The notes below the pieces were generated by a model. That model was not told the DNA's origin, did no database searches, and was given only the letters and a program-made list of their open reading frames with translations. The position numbers and the translations under genes are program-made. DNA of 64,000 nt from Minwuia thermotolerans (GTDB taxonomy: Bacteria; Pseudomonadota; Alphaproteobacteria; Minwuiales; Minwuiaceae). Positions within the stretch are counted from its first letter, which is position 1; each line of letters begins with the position of its first letter. The DNA lies in contig BQJF01000006.1 in the NCBI GenBank assembly GCA_021604565.1, positions 26,867 through 90,866 on the forward strand, written 5' to 3'. Below, one piece after another: positions 28,367-37,670 of this stretch.

Positions 28367-31300
28367 ATGACTGACGGCATCATCGGAACACCGGACGCGG
28401 ACACGCTTGTGGGTACGGAAGCGGACGACATCATTGTTGGCGGCGGTGACAGTGACACCATCGACGGTGGTGCCGGCAACGACAGCATCCGTGGTGACGG
28501 TGACAGCGATGGCGGCACGGTCGAGATCCGGGATTTCATCGTCAATGGCTCGTTCGAGGATGTGGCGGATGGTTCCGGCAACCCGACCATGCTCTCCACC
28601 TTCAACAGCAATGGCGATGACGTCCATGACCGCACGGAAGTCGGCTTCTACGAGGCCGTGCCCGGCTGGCAGACCAGTGGCGACAATATCGAGATCCATG
28701 GCGACTGGACCGGTATCGACAATTCGCCCGCCGCGCTTGACGGCAACTTCAAGCTGGAGATTGACGGCGGCGGAACCGATCCATTCTTCAACAACAAGAA
28801 TATCTTCCAGGATGTCGAGGGGCTTCTGGACGGCGAAAGCTACACGCTGAACTTCTCCCTGCTGAACCGCGATGGCGACTATGGCGATGTGGTGAAGGTC
28901 TATTTCGGCGGCGAGAAGATCGCGACCATCGAGCAGACCTCGACTGACTGGTGCGAGTACGAGTTCGAGGTCGCGGGTGGTGCCGGGGACGGCTGCGACC
29001 AGCTCGAGTTCCGGATCTGGACCTATGACGAGCATGCCATCTTCATCGACAGTGTTTCCCTGGTCGGTCCGGCGAATGTCGTGGTCGAGGATGTGCCGGG
29101 TGATGACGTCATCGCCGGTGGCGCCGGTGAGGACACCATCGACGGCGAGCAAGGCGATGATTTCGTCGATGGGGGCGAAGGCGCGGACCTGATCGACGGC
29201 GGCGAAGGCAACGACACCCTGAACGGCGGGGCCGATGGCGAAGGCACCGGTTCGGGCGGCGGTGAGGAATTCTGCGCCGAGAACGGGATTGCTGGCTTCG
29301 ATGCGGTTGGCGTCAGCCTGTCCGGCACCGACTTCGACGGCAGTGCAGCCACCGTGACCGACACTAGCCATGGCATCGGTGTGGCGGGCGGAAGCCCGGT
29401 CGGAGACCAGATCAATCATGCCAGCTCCGGCGAGAGCCAGACGCTGATGGCCGACTTCGGCCAGAACGTCGACAGCGCGACAGTGACCGTCACGCATTTC
29501 TTCCCCGACGAGGGCAATGGCGGCGAGACCGGTCAGTGGCGTGCGCTGGACGCCGACGGTGTCGAGGTCGCGACCGGCACCTTTGGCCCGGAAGACGTGA
29601 TCACCGATCATGATCTGGGCGACATTCCTGCCGTCGGGCGCTTCACCATCGATGGCATCGGCGAGTTCGCCTCCATCGAACTCACGGCGCTGCCCTATGC
29701 GGATGGCGACGATGTCGGCGGTTCGGATTCCAGCGACTACTTCCTCTACTCCATCAAGTTCACCACGCCTGTGGTTGCCGATGATTGCGGTGACGGCGAC
29801 AGCGACACCATTCACGGGGGTCTGGGCGATGACGAGATCAACGGCAATGGCGGCGACGACGCGCTGTTCGGCGATGACGGCAATGATCTGATCGACGGTG
29901 GCGCGGGCAACGACGTGATCGACGGCGGAGCAGGCAACGACACGATCACCGGCGACAACGGCACCTCTTCGGAAGGTGTGGAGGAGATCGCCATTCCGCA
30001 GGGCGAGAACGGGCTCTACGACGTGGCGGGCCGCGACAACATCACCCTGACAATGGATTTCCTGGGCGGCGAGGCGTCGTTCAACAACAGCTTCGGCTTC
30101 TACCTTGCGGACGAGAGCGGCACGCCGATCTCCGGTGAGGTGGTCAAGGCGGACGTCAAGACCTCCGACGCCGGTGAGGGCGCGGATGTGCTGACCTTCA
30201 CGCTGAACGCCGCACAGCTTGGCGGCGCGGCACAGCTTGGCCTGTTCCTGATCCCCAACGGTGGCAGCCTGAATGCCGACCTGGCCGATGGTGATGCCGT
30301 GACCTTCGCGGACAATGGCCATGGCGAACTGCAGGCGCTGGTCGATGGTACGCCGGTGGTCGCCGAAGGCGGCCACGGCCCGGTCTTCTTCTCGGATGCC
30401 AGCCTGAACGGCGACGGCGTCGATCATGAGAGCGACAGCGAACTTGCCGGCAATTCCAACTGGGAAGATCTGGAGAACGGCGGCGACAATGACTTCGACG
30501 ACGTCAACTGGCAGGTCGACGTCACGACAACGGAAGTCTGCGAGACCGGCCATGACGACACCATCAATGGTGGTGCGGGCGATGACGTGATCGCCGGAAA
30601 CGAAGGCGAGGATCTGATCGCCGGGGACGGCGGCTCCGACCTGATTTCGGGTGGTGACGGCAATGACACGATCATTGGGGATGATGGCAGCGAACTGACC
30701 TGCGATCCGGTGGAACTGCCGGTCTTCGGTCATGCGATTTCCAACGTCGTTCTCTATCTGGCCGACGGGGAAGGAGCGGTCAGTGTCACGAAGATCAAGC
30801 TGGAAGATTTCCCCGACGGTAACGACGAGATTCATGACCCGAACGAGCTGCCGATTGCCGCGTTCGTCGAGAGTGAGTTCCCGGGCAGCAGTCTGGTTGC
30901 GATCTCGATCAAGGCGGGTTCCAACAGCGATCCGGATCTCGGTCCGGGTGAAGGGGAACTCTTCATTCTTGACGGTTCCTTCAGTGAGGCGGATCTGCCT
31001 CTGCCTGACAGTGCCGACAGCGAACTTTCCTTCAGCGTCCTCGAAGGCTTCCCGGGCGGGCTGACGAACCAGATCGGAACCGACACGCACGGCAACGACA
31101 CCATCAGTGGTGGTGCGGGCGATGATCTCGCCAATGGAAACCGGGGAAATGACGAGATTTCCGGCGATGCGGGCAACGACACTCTGAGCGGTGATCTGGG
31201 CTGCGACACGCTGCTGGGCGGCGAAGGCGATGACATCCTGGCGGGCAATGCCGGTGCGGATGTCATGGATGGCGGCGCCGGTATCGACACTGCGGACTAT

Positions 31301-34240
31301 TCCGCTGCACAGGGCACGGTGCTGGTCAGCCTGAACGACGGCATTGCGGAGAAGGATGGCGACGGCTGGATCGACAGCCTGGCGAACATCGAGAACCTGA
31401 CCGGCTCCGACCACAATGATTCCCTTCTGGGCGACGGTGGCGACAACGTCATCCTGGGTGGCGACGGTGATGACACCATCGACGGTTTCGGTGGCGCGGA
31501 CACCATGGACGGTGGCGCGGGGAACAACACGGTGTCTTTCCAGAGTGCGGAAGGCGGTGTCCTGATCGCCCTGCAGAACAACCTGGCGCAGGACGCCGAC
31601 GGTCTCGACATCGCGCTGACCGGTTTCAACAGCGCCATCGGCTCGGACTTCGACGACCGGATCACCGGCAACGATGCGGAGAACACCCTGATCGGTGGTG
31701 GCGGCAACGACGACATCCGCGGCAATGACGGCGCGGACCTGATGTATGGCGATGGCGTCACGCAGAGTTTCGGCGATACCGACACGCTGATCGTGCATGC
31801 ACATGGCTCACCGCTGGACGGCGTCTTCCCCGTGATGGAAGTCTCGGTGGGCGGTGTTGTCGTCGGTACGGCGCAGGTGACCCAGTCCCTCAGCGCCTAT
31901 GACTTCGACATTTCAGGTCTCAGCGAAACGCAGCGGGCGGGTGAGGTGAAGATCCACTTCCTGAACGATGCCACCGACGGCGGCGACTGCGACAACTCCT
32001 TCGGTCCCGAATGCAATGAGGACCGCAACCTGTTCGTGGAAGCGATCGAGTTCAATGGCGCGCTGACCGACGCCTCCGCGGGCGAGCTGTCGTTCGAGCC
32101 GGACCAGTTCGTCAGCTACCAGTCGGGTGGCGCGAACTTCGCGGTCGAGGACATCAAGAAGGAAATCAACGACTCCGGTGCTGACCGCCCGAACGGCGGC
32201 AATGTCTATACCGGTTTCGTCGTGTTTGCCGGTCTGCCGACCGAAGCGCCTTTTGATGGCCCGAACTCCGATTTCGTCATTGGCAACGATGGCAATGACA
32301 CCCAGTTCGGCGGCTTCGACAATGACACCGTCTTTGGTGGCCAGGGCGACGACTGCCTGTTCGGCGGCGACGGCGATGATCTGGTCTGTGCGTTCGAGGA
32401 TGATGACGAGGTCTACGGCGGTGCCGGCAGCGACTTCGTGGAAGGCAATGGCGGCGACGACAGCGTCTTTGGCGGCGACGGCGACGACAGGGTTGCCGGA
32501 AATGACGGCACCGACACCATCTTCGGCGATGATGGCAATGACGATGTCGATGGCGGCGCGGGCGACGATTTCGTGTTCGGCGGCCTGGGTGCCGACTCCG
32601 TTGGCGGCGGTGACGGCAATGACGAGGTCCACGGCGATGACGGCGACGACACGGTGCGGGGCAACTTCGGCAACGATACCCTGTTCGGTGGCGAAGGTGC
32701 CGACAGCCTGCTGGGTGAGGATGGCAATGATCTGATCTTCGGTGGTGTCGGCAATGACACGGCCAAGGGCGATGCGGGCGACGACACCCTGGTGGGTGAC
32801 GCCGGTGCCGACTTCCTGGATGGCGGTGACGGCGCGGACAGCCTGGTCGGTGGAGAGGGCAACGACATCCTGCGTGGTCGCGCCGATGACGACGTGCTCG
32901 ACGGCGGTGCCGGTGCCGACGTGGTCAAGGGCGATGGCGGCAACGACATCGTGAATGGGGGCGCGGGCGACGACCTGGTCGAGGGCGGCGACGGCGACGA
33001 TACGGTCGATGGCGGCGACGGGGTCGACAAGATCTTCGGCGGCAGCGGTGATGACCAGGTCTCGGGTGGTGCGGGCGACGACACTGTGCGCGGCAACTCG
33101 GGCCAGGACACGCTGCTCGGCGGTCTGGGTGCGGACTTCATGGAAGGCGGCACCGAGAATGACCGGATCGAGGGCGGTGAGGGCAATGACACCATGCGCG
33201 GCGACGGAGGGCTGGACGAGATGTTCGGCGATGCCGGCGACGACGTGATGCGCGGTGGTGACGGCGACGACACCATGCATGGCGGTCTTGATATCGACTT
33301 CATGGTCTCCGACCTCGGCGATGATGTGCTGTTCGGTGACGAGGGTGCGGACAGCCTGCGCGGCGGTGACGGCAATGACACGCTGAACGGCGGCGAAGGC
33401 GACGACAACCTGCGCGGCAATGCGGGGGCCGATCTGCTGGATGGTGGTGAAGGCAACGACTTCATGGACGGCGAGGACGGCGACGATGCCCTGTTCGGCG
33501 GCCTGGGTGACGACGTGCTGCGCGGCAACGACGGTGAGGACACGATCGAGGGCGGCGAGGGTGCCGACCGTATCCGCGGCGGCCTGAACGGGGATGACCT
33601 GTTCGGCGGCGGCGGCGATGACTTCATCAATGCGGACGGCGGCAGGGACTTCGTCGATGGTGGCGACGGCAATGACGAGCTGTTCGGTGCCGGTGGCGAC
33701 GACACCCTGCTGGGCGGTGCCGGCAATGACCGCGTGCGTGGTCAGGATGGTGCCGACAGCCTGGATGGCGGTGCGGGTGATGACTTCATGACCGGCGACA
33801 ATGGTGATGACTTCATGACCGGCGGTGACGGCAACGATGATCTGCGCGGCAATGTTGGCTTCGACACCCTGTTCGGCGGCAATGGCTCCGACACCCTGAC
33901 CGGCGGCAATGGCCAGAAGGACACATACCTGTTTGGCCGCCGCACGGACCTGGAAGCCAATGATGACACGATCCTGGATTCCGGTGCGGGCAACACGCTG
34001 AACATCTTCGGTGTCGATGATCTGGGTGAACTGGCCTTCACCGATCTGGGTGACGGTATCGTCAATGTTTCCTTCAACGACGGTGCCGGTTCGATCACCT
34101 TCGATGCCGACGCGGTGACGGAGCTCAATCTGCTCGATGCGCTGGGCGGAACCGTGACGACGGCCACGACCTTGCTGAACAATGGTGTCGCGGGCATTGA
34201 TCTGCTCGACGACGAAAGCAACCTGTTGTTTACGATCTGA
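28367..34240 (+). CDS. Giant RTX calcium-binding protein, type I secretion substrate with carbohydrate-binding-like domains
   Basis: 1,957 aa from the ATG at 28367 (GGAGCAGGG site). Gly/Asp-rich RTX nonapeptides, GGxGxDxUx, occur at the N-terminus, in short blocks between domains and then almost without break from about residue 1300 to 1850. They alternate with folded segments: a DUF642-like galactose-binding module (about 52-235, NGSFEDV...FIDSVSLVG), an unknown domain (about 300-475), a DUF4114 module (about 538-720, ending NDFDDVNWQVDV), and a segment like xylan-binding CBM36/60 (about 1137-1240, DTLIVHAHGS...NLFVEAIEFNG). There is no signal peptide; the last ~80 residues end in hydrophobic LLFTI, as in type I secretion signals. 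The ABC/HlyD transporter genes are not in the window. It is probably an extracellular matrix or adhesion protein; no enzymatic domain was recognised. Confidence 0.9.
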   Translation: MTDGIIGTPDADTLVGTEADDIIVGGGDSDTIDGGAGNDSIRGDGDSDGGTVEIRDFIVNGSFEDVADGSGNPTMLSTFNSNGDDVHDRTEVGFYEAVPGWQTSGDNIEIHGDWTGIDNSPAALDGNFKLEIDGGGTDPFFNNKNIFQDVEGLLDGESYTLNFSLLNRDGDYGDVVKVYFGGEKIATIEQTSTDWCEYEFEVAGGAGDGCDQLEFRIWTYDEHAIFIDSVSLVGPANVVVEDVPGDDVIAGGAGEDTIDGEQGDDFVDGGEGADLIDGGEGNDTLNGGADGEGTGSGGGEEFCAENGIAGFDAVGVSLSGTDFDGSAATVTDTSHGIGVAGGSPVGDQINHASSGESQTLMADFGQNVDSATVTVTHFFPDEGNGGETGQWRALDADGVEVATGTFGPEDVITDHDLGDIPAVGRFTIDGIGEFASIELTALPYADGDDVGGSDSSDYFLYSIKFTTPVVADDCGDGDSDTIHGGLGDDEINGNGGDDALFGDDGNDLIDGGAGNDVIDGGAGNDTITGDNGTSSEGVEEIAIPQGENGLYDVAGRDNITLTMDFLGGEASFNNSFGFYLADESGTPISGEVVKADVKTSDAGEGADVLTFTLNAAQLGGAAQLGLFLIPNGGSLNADLADGDAVTFADNGHGELQALVDGTPVVAEGGHGPVFFSDASLNGDGVDHESDSELAGNSNWEDLENGGDNDFDDVNWQVDVTTTEVCETGHDDTINGGAGDDVIAGNEGEDLIAGDGGSDLISGGDGNDTIIGDDGSELTCDPVELPVFGHAISNVVLYLADGEGAVSVTKIKLEDFPDGNDEIHDPNELPIAAFVESEFPGSSLVAISIKAGSNSDPDLGPGEGELFILDGSFSEADLPLPDSADSELSFSVLEGFPGGLTNQIGTDTHGNDTISGGAGDDLANGNRGNDEISGDAGNDTLSGDLGCDTLLGGEGDDILAGNAGADVMDGGAGIDTADYSAAQGTVLVSLNDGIAEKDGDGWIDSLANIENLTGSDHNDSLLGDGGDNVILGGDGDDTIDGFGGADTMDGGAGNNTVSFQSAEGGVLIALQNNLAQDADGLDIALTGFNSAIGSDFDDRITGNDAENTLIGGGGNDDIRGNDGADLMYGDGVTQSFGDTDTLIVHAHGSPLDGVFPVMEVSVGGVVVGTAQVTQSLSAYDFDISGLSETQRAGEVKIHFLNDATDGGDCDNSFGPECNEDRNLFVEAIEFNGALTDASAGELSFEPDQFVSYQSGGANFAVEDIKKEINDSGADRPNGGNVYTGFVVFAGLPTEAPFDGPNSDFVIGNDGNDTQFGGFDNDTVFGGQGDDCLFGGDGDDLVCAFEDDDEVYGGAGSDFVEGNGGDDSVFGGDGDDRVAGNDGTDTIFGDDGNDDVDGGAGDDFVFGGLGADSVGGGDGNDEVHGDDGDDTVRGNFGNDTLFGGEGADSLLGEDGNDLIFGGVGNDTAKGDAGDDTLVGDAGADFLDGGDGADSLVGGEGNDILRGRADDDVLDGGAGADVVKGDGGNDIVNGGAGDDLVEGGDGDDTVDGGDGVDKIFGGSGDDQVSGGAGDDTVRGNSGQDTLLGGLGADFMEGGTENDRIEGGEGNDTMRGDGGLDEMFGDAGDDVMRGGDGDDTMHGGLDIDFMVSDLGDDVLFGDEGADSLRGGDGNDTLNGGEGDDNLRGNAGADLLDGGEGNDFMDGEDGDDALFGGLGDDVLRGNDGEDTIEGGEGADRIRGGLNGDDLFGGGGDDFINADGGRDFVDGGDGNDELFGAGGDDTLLGGAGNDRVRGQDGADSLDGGAGDDFMTGDNGDDFMTGGDGNDDLRGNVGFDTLFGGNGSDTLTGGNGQKDTYLFGRRTDLEANDDTILDSGAGNTLNIFGVDDLGELAFTDLGDGIVNVSFNDGAGSITFDADAVTELNLLDALGGTVTTATTLLNNGVAGIDLLDDESNLLFTI
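32270..33915 (+). repeat. Long RTX nonapeptide array within the giant secreted protein
   Basis: Near-continuous 27-base periodicity encodes GGxGxDxxx units (for example GGDGDDRVA, GGAGDDFVF, GGEGADSLL). Each pair of turns forms a calcium-binding parallel beta-roll once outside the cell. The array covers roughly the last third of the protein. Confidence 0.9.
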
Positions 34241-34328
34241 TCGCTATTAGGTGTAAGTATGGTGGGTACAGGCGCCCGCCGGTGGCGAACAACCAATATG
34301 CCCAACTGAGTTCAGGAGGGACCGAGAC

Positions 34329-34550
34329 ATGACCGAAGAACCGATCCGGAAGCAGCAGGCCGGCTCCGACGCGGCGCGTGCCGGTCGTCGCGCAGCGCTC
34401 GCCAAGCTGGGCCTGGGCGCGGCTGCTGTCTATCTCGCACCGACGGTGACGCGCCTCGACAGTGCCAGGGCCGCCTTCCCGAGCAACTGCGCGGGCGGTG
34501 GCTCTCACGCACCGACGCCGTCCGGCGGCGGTGGAGGCGGTTGCCAGTAG
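34329..34550 (+). CDS. Small Tat-like exported Gly/Cys-rich peptide, copy 1
   Basis: 73 aa with a strong GGAGGG site. Charged N-terminus, twin arginines Arg20-Arg21 (AGRRAALAKLGLG), a hydrophobic run AAAVYLAPTV, then TRLDSARAAFPS and a Gly-rich tail with Cys54 and Cys72. The same TRLDSARAAFPS block occurs in the next gene, so the two are paralogues. Cleavage after the SARA segment would release a ~25-residue peptide with two cysteines that could form a disulfide. It lies 88 bases after the RTX gene. I do not recognise the family; Tat export is inferred because the usual Phe after RR is absent. Confidence 0.75.
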   Translation: MTEEPIRKQQAGSDAARAGRRAALAKLGLGAAAVYLAPTVTRLDSARAAFPSNCAGGGSHAPTPSGGGGGGCQ

Positions 34551-34726
34551 ACCTCAGCGGGTCCCGGGCATGCTGCTGCCTACCTTGGTTCGTGCATCAG
34601 TAGAGATGTGACGCTTGTCATTCCACCGGGACACGTTCCGGTGATGACCCTTGCGTGGTGCATGAGTACCTACCATATGCCTCCTTGACGTAGGGATACC
34701 ATTCCCGTCTGACGGAGGAGTTTGCA

Positions 34727-34987
34727 ATGGACAAGCAGGAACCGAAGTTGACACGCCGCCACGCGCTGGCGCGGCTCGGGCTCATTGCTACTGCTGCATA
34801 TTCAGCACCACTGATCACGCGCCTCGACAGTGCCCGTGCCGCGTTCCCCAGTGGCTGCGGTGGCGGTCCGGGCATTGGCTTCGGACAAGGAGGCGGTGCC
34901 GGACAAGGTGGTGGCGGCGGCTGTGGTGGCGGAACCGGAAACAACCCGAACAACAACCCGAATCCGAATGCGTTCAAGAAGAAGTAG
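34727..34987 (+). CDS. Small Tat-like exported Gly/Cys-rich peptide, copy 2
   Basis: 86 aa preceded by GGAGGAG. Twin arginines Arg10-Arg11 (LTRRHALARLGLI), hydrophobic core ATAAYSAPLI, then TRLDSARAAFPS shared with copy 1. The mature region is extremely glycine-rich with Cys44 and Cys66, followed by an Asn/Pro stretch (NNPNNNPNPN) and a basic end AFKKK. A paralogue of the gene at 34329, separated by 176 bases that hold a 7-bp hairpin (about 34641-34658). Secreted structural peptide, peptide toxin or processing substrate are all possible; no function is assigned. Confidence 0.75.
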   Translation: MDKQEPKLTRRHALARLGLIATAAYSAPLITRLDSARAAFPSGCGGGPGIGFGQGGGAGQGGGGGCGGGTGNNPNNNPNPNAFKKK

Positions 34988-34990
34988 AGC

Positions 34991-35019
34991 TCCGGGGCGC
35001 AGGCGTACGCCCCGGATTT
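34991..35019. terminator. Bidirectional hairpin terminator
   Basis: TCCGGGGCG (34991-34999) pairs with CGCCCCGGA (35008-35016), an 8-base loop between, followed by TTT. It lies between the convergent small-peptide and enoyl-CoA hydratase genes, 3 bases from both stops. Confidence 0.75.
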
Positions 35020-35022
35020 CGC

Positions 35023-35817
35023 TCAGTTGCGCTTGCCGGTGAAGTTGGCGGGCCGCTTGGACACGAAGGCGTCGATGCCTTCCTTGCCGTCGGGGCGGCG
35101 CATGGCTTCCGCAATCCCCGTTGTTTCCCGCTCCATCTGGCTTTCCAGTGACTCGCTCATGCTTTCCAGGATCAGCGACTTGACCGTGCCGTATGTGGCG
35201 GTCGGGCCCTTGGCCAGCGTACCTGCGAGTTCCATTGCCTTGTCCAGCATCTGATCGTCCGGGTGGATGTAGTCGACCAGACCCCAGTCCCGTGCTTCCG
35301 CCGCGCTCAGCACGCGATTGGTCAGCATCAGGTCCAGCGCGCGCTTGGTGCCGACGCGGCGCGGCAGGAAATATGTCGAGGACCCATCGGCGGAAACGCC
35401 CGCGCGAGTATAGGCAGAAGTGAACTTGGCTGACTCCGCCGCGACGACCAGATCGCCCTGGATCGCGAAACTGAAGCCCGCACCGGCTGCAACGCCGTTC
35501 ACGGCGCAGATCACCGGCGGGTCCATGCGATGCATGCGCGAGATCGCACCGTGCAGGAACAGGGTCATGCGCTTGGCTTCCGCCGGCAGGTCATCGCCCT
35601 TGGTCTGGAAGTGCTTCAGGTCGCCGCCCGCGGAAAACATCTTGCCCGTGCCTGTGAAGACCGCGGCGCGGATGGATGGATCCTCGTCGATGCGCACGGC
35701 GATGTCGAACATCTCCTCCATCATGCCGAGATGCATGGCGTTGGCTGCGTCGGGACGGTCGAAGGTGCACAGGGCGACGCCTTCGGTCACTTCGAACTTC
35801 ATGAATGAATAGCTCAT
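35023..35817 (-). CDS. Enoyl-CoA hydratase/isomerase family protein
   Basis: 264 aa from the ATG at 35817, which follows GGGGAGG; the open frame upstream belongs to another gene's antisense. Crotonase motifs are KMFSAGGDLKHF (first oxyanion-hole Gly) and VNGVAAGAGFSFAIQGDLVVAAESAKF (second). At the place of the usual catalytic Glu the sequence is AGVSADGSSTYFLPR, with Asp rather than Glu-Gly-Gly, so it may be an isomerase or another member of the superfamily. It is followed on the same strand side by the dioxygenase gene upstream (35864-36700), 46 bases away, so the two may be cotranscribed. Confidence 0.9.
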   Translation of the reverse strand: MSYSFMKFEVTEGVALCTFDRPDAANAMHLGMMEEMFDIAVRIDEDPSIRAAVFTGTGKMFSAGGDLKHFQTKGDDLPAEAKRMTLFLHGAISRMHRMDPPVICAVNGVAAGAGFSFAIQGDLVVAAESAKFTSAYTRAGVSADGSSTYFLPRRVGTKRALDLMLTNRVLSAAEARDWGLVDYIHPDDQMLDKAMELAGTLAKGPTATYGTVKSLILESMSESLESQMERETTGIAEAMRRPDGKEGIDAFVSKRPANFTGKRN

Positions 35818-35863
35818 CTGTCGTATCCTCCCCAGGATGAGTGTTGCGTCGGTTGCTGCCGGT

Positions 35864-36700
35864 TCAGGCGGCGTCCAGCATGGTGCCAGCGATGGTGATG
35901 CGATGCATCTCCCTGCGCTGGCCGTGATAGTCGTTGAGGGCATGGTGCCAGGTGCTGCGGTTGTCCCACATGGCGACACAGCCCGGTGTCCAGCGATGGC
36001 GGCAGGTGAATTCCGGCTTCGTCGCGTGGGCATAGAGGTGGTTCAGCAGCGGAAGACTCTCTTCCCGCGTCCAGCCCTCGAACCGGATGGTATGGGCCGG
36101 ATTCACGTACAGGACTTCGCGGCCCGTTTCCGGATGCCGGATCACGACCGGGTGCACTGCGTCCGACAGGGCACCATCGGCCTTCAGCACCTGCTTCAGG
36201 TCCGTGCCGTCATAGGCGCCGCCGGGTCCGTAGATCTGGCGAGAGGAATGCAGCGCGCGCAGGCTGCGCAGGTTGGCCTTCAGCCCGTCCGAGAGCGTGT
36301 CGAAGGCCCGTGCCATATGGGCGAACATCGTGTCGCCCCCGCATTCGGGAACATAGCGCGCCACCAGGATCGAGCCCAGCGCCGGGGCCGGATCGTAGGA
36401 ATGGTCCGCGTGCCAGCCGCCGCCGATGTTGGTCTTCTGGTCCGCTTCCTTGATCACCACGGCGATCTCCGGCGTGTCGGCCAGTTCGGGGAAATGCTCG
36501 TTGATGACGATCTCTCCCCAGCGCCGGGCAAAGGCCAGGTGATCTTCCCGGCTGAAGTTCTGATCGCGCAGGAAGATGACGCCATGTTCATGGAACGCGT
36601 CGCGGATCAGGCCCATATCGCTGTTCGACAGGCGGGCAAGTTCGACGCCGCGAATCTCGACGCCGCAGCCGGGACTGACCGGATGCAGGGATGCGCTCAT
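35864..36700 (-). CDS. TauD/TfdA family Fe(II)/2-oxoglutarate dioxygenase
   Basis: 278 aa. The metal-binding HxD is His97-Ala-Asp99 in GGGWHADHSYDPAP; the distal His is in the NRSTWHHALNDY block and the 2-oxoglutarate-binding Arg in MHRITIAG. N-terminal SPGCGVEIRGVELARLSNSD and HGVIFLRDQNFS fit the TauD fold. These enzymes hydroxylate organosulfonates such as taurine, releasing sulfite, or other acids. With a sulfite dehydrogenase in the window a sulfonate role is attractive, but substrate specificity is not visible and the loci are 20 kb apart. Confidence 0.9.
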   Translation of the reverse strand: MSASLHPVSPGCGVEIRGVELARLSNSDMGLIRDAFHEHGVIFLRDQNFSREDHLAFARRWGEIVINEHFPELADTPEIAVVIKEADQKTNIGGGWHADHSYDPAPALGSILVARYVPECGGDTMFAHMARAFDTLSDGLKANLRSLRALHSSRQIYGPGGAYDGTDLKQVLKADGALSDAVHPVVIRHPETGREVLYVNPAHTIRFEGWTREESLPLLNHLYAHATKPEFTCRHRWTPGCVAMWDNRSTWHHALNDYHGQRREMHRITIAGTMLDAA

Positions 36701-36745
36701 GATCTGGCGTGACCTCCGTCGCTGACGCTGGATGGTCTCAGACTA

Positions 36746-37552
36746 TCACACGAAACCGTAGGCGACAGCCAGCAGGCCCAGACCCAGGATCACCCGGTAG
36801 ATGACGAAGATGCCGTACCCGGAACGGCGCAGCCAGGCCATCATCAGGGCGATGGCGGGCAGGGCGGTCAGGCAGGCAACCGCCATGGCGATGGCGACAT
36901 TCTCTGTGAAGGCGGCATTGCCGCTCTCGGCGATTTCCTTCACCGCGTGGCCGCCGGAGGCGAGGATGGCGGGAATGGAGAGCAGCAGGGAGAACCGAGC
37001 CGCCTCCGCCCGCTCGAAACCCAGCAGCCTGCCTGCGGTCATGGTGATGCCTGACCGGCTGGTCCCCGGAATCAGTGCCAGCACCTGGAAGCAGCCGATG
37101 GTGAGTGCGCTGCCCGCGGTCATGTGCTCGATCCGGCGCACCGTCATCCCGCTGATGTCTGCCAGCCAGAGCAGCAGGCCGAAACCCAGCGTCGCCCAGG
37201 CCACCACCTCGATGGAGCGGAAGATATCGGTTGCTCCGAGATAGACCAGCGCCCCTCCGGCCATGACCAGCGGGATTGTGGCGATGATCAGGAACAGCAA
37301 CATGCGTCCGCCTGCGCTGCTGCGTCCCCGCAGGGCAAGGAACAGGCCGCCGGTCATCCGTCCGATATCGCGCCAGCAGTACAGCAGGACCGCGACCAGC
37401 GTGCCCAGATGCACCGCCGCATCGACCATCACGCCCTGGTCGGCCCAGCCCAGCAGGTTGGAGGTCAGATAGAGGTGACCCGACGAGCTGATCGGCAGGA
37501 ATTCCGTGACGCCCTGCACGACAGCGATGATGATCAGTTGCAGCAGGGTCAT
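36746..37552 (-). CDS. uppP: Undecaprenyl-diphosphatase
   Basis: 268 aa when started at the ATG at 37552 (MTLLQLIIIAVVQGVTEFLPISSSGHLYL), the normal UppP/BacA length; the longer open frame has no support. Conserved blocks are the Glu-rich VQGVTEFLPISSSGH with the catalytic serine cluster, and PGTSRSGITMTAGRLLGFERAEAARFSLLLSIP with the conserved Arg. The integral membrane enzyme recycles undecaprenyl diphosphate for peptidoglycan and exopolysaccharide synthesis. It is divergent from the GST gene with 118 bases between starts. Confidence 0.95.
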   Translation of the reverse strand: MTLLQLIIIAVVQGVTEFLPISSSGHLYLTSNLLGWADQGVMVDAAVHLGTLVAVLLYCWRDIGRMTGGLFLALRGRSSAGGRMLLFLIIATIPLVMAGGALVYLGATDIFRSIEVVAWATLGFGLLLWLADISGMTVRRIEHMTAGSALTIGCFQVLALIPGTSRSGITMTAGRLLGFERAEAARFSLLLSIPAILASGGHAVKEIAESGNAAFTENVAIAMAVACLTALPAIALMMAWLRRSGYGIFVIYRVILGLGLLAVAYGFV

Positions 37553-37670
37553 GGTGGCCACTCCGATGCTTGAATTGTTCGTGTAAGCTCTTATCAAGCG
37601 ATTGCACAAGCCCCGTGCGGCGCGTGGCCAGCGGCCCGGCGCCCGCAACCCGCAGCGGAAGGGTACCCGA

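Noticed and set aside
28232..31804. Very long open frame on the minus strand (~1,190 codons) opposite the RTX gene
   Set aside because: It mirrors the GC-rich repeat coding of the plus-strand gene; its translation is a Val/Ile/Ala/Asp-rich antisense with no domain, while the plus frame encodes clear RTX units and modules.
32270..33915. Short-period repetition that could suggest a CRISPR array
   Set aside because: The period is 27 bases, units are degenerate, there are no unique spacers, and all units translate as RTX nonapeptides.
34241..34328. Type I secretion transporter genes next to the RTX gene
   Set aside because: No ABC or HlyD-like coding sequence exists on either side; only the small-peptide genes and unrelated metabolism follow.
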